Shown here piece by piece: positions 5,894 through 6,668 of a stretch of 6,668 nucleotides of DNA. A program made the position numbers and the translations under genes. The DNA comes from an uncultured Flavobacteriaceae bacterium. GTDB taxonomy: Bacteria > Bacteroidota > Bacteroidia > Flavobacteriales > Flavobacteriaceae. How positions within the stretch are numbered: the first letter of the stretch is position 1; the number at the start of each line of letters is the position of its first letter. The stretch spans positions 1-6,668 of the forward strand of contig CALZKX010000144.1 of the NCBI GenBank assembly GCA_945788155.1, in the 5' to 3' direction. The notes under the pieces are model-generated. The model did no database searches. It saw only the letters and a list, made by a program, of their open reading frames with translations, and was not told the DNA's origin.

Positions 5894-6667
5894 ATGTGGT
5901 ACCCATTAATAGCATATTTAAAATTTCTTTTGCGCTCTACCAACCAACATGGTGTGCACTCACCTTTTGTGTATGATTTAATAACTAAATGCTTGTATGA
6001 TAAATCTAAGTTTGAAGATTATTCTAATCTAATTACTTACCAAAAAAACTTACTCAATAATCACAAACATATTGAAGTGGTCGATTTAGGAGCTGGTTCT
6101 AGAAACATGAAAAGCAACAAAAGACGCATTTCAAGCATTGCAAAAAAATCAGGAACAACATTTAAAAGAGCCAAGTTGCTCTATAGGCTTGTTAAATATT
6201 TCGACAGTAATAATATACTGGAATTAGGAACATCTCTAGGCATTGGCACACAAGCTATGGGTTTAGGGAATTCGAATGCTAAAATCGCTACCATTGAAGG
6301 ATGCTCCAATATTTCAAAATCCACTAAAGAACAATTTGAAAAACAGGGTTTAACAAATATAAAAGTTATTAATAGTGATTTTGAAAAAGCCATTAAAAAT
6401 TTAGACCAAACAAAATTAGATTTGGTGTTCTTTGATGGCAATCATCAAAGTGAAGCCACTTTAAATTATTTTGAAACGCTTCTTCAAAAAACACATAACG
6501 ATTCAGTATATATTTTTGATGATATTTACTGGTCAAAAGGTATGACCGAAGCTTGGGAAACAATAAAACAGCATCCAAAAGTAACAGTAACAATCGATAC
6601 ATTTTTTTGGGGATTTGTGTTTTTTAGGAAAGAGCAAGAAAAAGAACATTTTACGATTCGTGTTTAG
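5894..6667 (+). CDS. Class I SAM-dependent methyltransferase (O-methyltransferase-like), substrate unknown
   Basis: A complete 257-residue soluble protein; the TAG stop is at 6665-6667. Rossmann-fold methyltransferase features are ILELGTSLGIGT (108-119, SAM-binding motif I), IATIEGC (131-137, acidic end of strand 2), VINSDFEKAI (158-167), LDLVFFDGNH (175-184, motif with D181) and IFDDIYWSKGM (207-217). The order and spacing fit the Methyltransf_24/catechol O-methyltransferase-like group. The first 60 residues, with NQHGVHSPFVYDL (17-29), are an extension I associate with a conserved Bacteroidota family of unknown substrate. A second glycine-rich segment, VVDLGAGSR (62-70), lies before the canonical motif I. 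The ATG overlaps nothing and sits 1 nt after the ABC-F stop, so translation is probably coupled. A role in RNA, lipid or small-molecule methylation cannot be decided from sequence. Confidence 0.85.
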   Translation: MWYPLIAYLKFLLRSTNQHGVHSPFVYDLITKCLYDKSKFEDYSNLITYQKNLLNNHKHIEVVDLGAGSRNMKSNKRRISSIAKKSGTTFKRAKLLYRLVKYFDSNNILELGTSLGIGTQAMGLGNSNAKIATIEGCSNISKSTKEQFEKQGLTNIKVINSDFEKAIKNLDQTKLDLVFFDGNHQSEATLNYFETLLQKTHNDSVYIFDDIYWSKGMTEAWETIKQHPKVTVTIDTFFWGFVFFRKEQEKEHFTIRV

Positions 6668-6668
6668 A

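Noticed and set aside
6181..6602. Two minus-strand open frames (86 and 69 codons) inside the methyltransferase gene
   Set aside because: They are antisense to conserved methyltransferase motifs and have no independent support.

Overview
The window looks like chromosomal DNA from a member of the Bacteroidota, most likely a marine-type Flavobacteriaceae. The reasons are an AT-rich composition (about two thirds A+T by eye), no Shine-Dalgarno-like sequences ahead of the genes, -7 promoter boxes of the TAnnTTTG type in the only real intergenic gap, a Wzc-like protein with both inner-membrane and kinase parts, and a methyltransferase of a type I associate with this phylum. No RNA gene, insertion sequence, CRISPR array or phage gene is visible, and no stretch of more than about 110 bases lacks a gene.

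Left block (1-3931, minus strand, transcribed right to left). This is the start of an exopolysaccharide or capsule operon. In transcription order it holds an outer-membrane export lipoprotein (Wza-like), a polysaccharide co-polymerase fused to a BY-type tyrosine kinase (Wzc-like), a small monotopic phosphoglycosyl transferase that would load the first sugar phosphate onto undecaprenyl phosphate, and the first 31 codons of a nucleotide-sugar dehydrogenase that continues past the left edge. Junctions are 5-7 nt under the preferred starts, so the genes are probably co-transcribed and translationally coupled. Together they cover precursor oxidation, chain initiation, control of polymerisation and export, and transfer through the outer membrane. 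Glycosyltransferases, flippase and polymerase would be expected further left.

Divergent promoter region (3932-4035). It carries a -7 box facing each way. The rightward box lies inside the longest possible reading frame of the right-hand gene, which argues for moving that gene's start to a TTG at 4036.

Right block (4036-6667, plus strand). An ABC-F ATPase of the Uup type is followed after 1 nt by a complete class I SAM-dependent methyltransferase whose stop codon ends one base before the window does. This pair has no clear link to the polysaccharide operon; I read it as a housekeeping neighbour.

Most of the window is a conventional polysaccharide locus. The features most worth a second look are a perfect Tyr-Gly heptad (seven Tyr) near the kinase C terminus encoded by a near-pure hexanucleotide repeat, the in-frame kinase/phosphoglycosyl transferase junction with a forced TTG start, and a methyltransferase with two glycine-rich motif I-like segments. 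I did not find evidence for a wholly new system.
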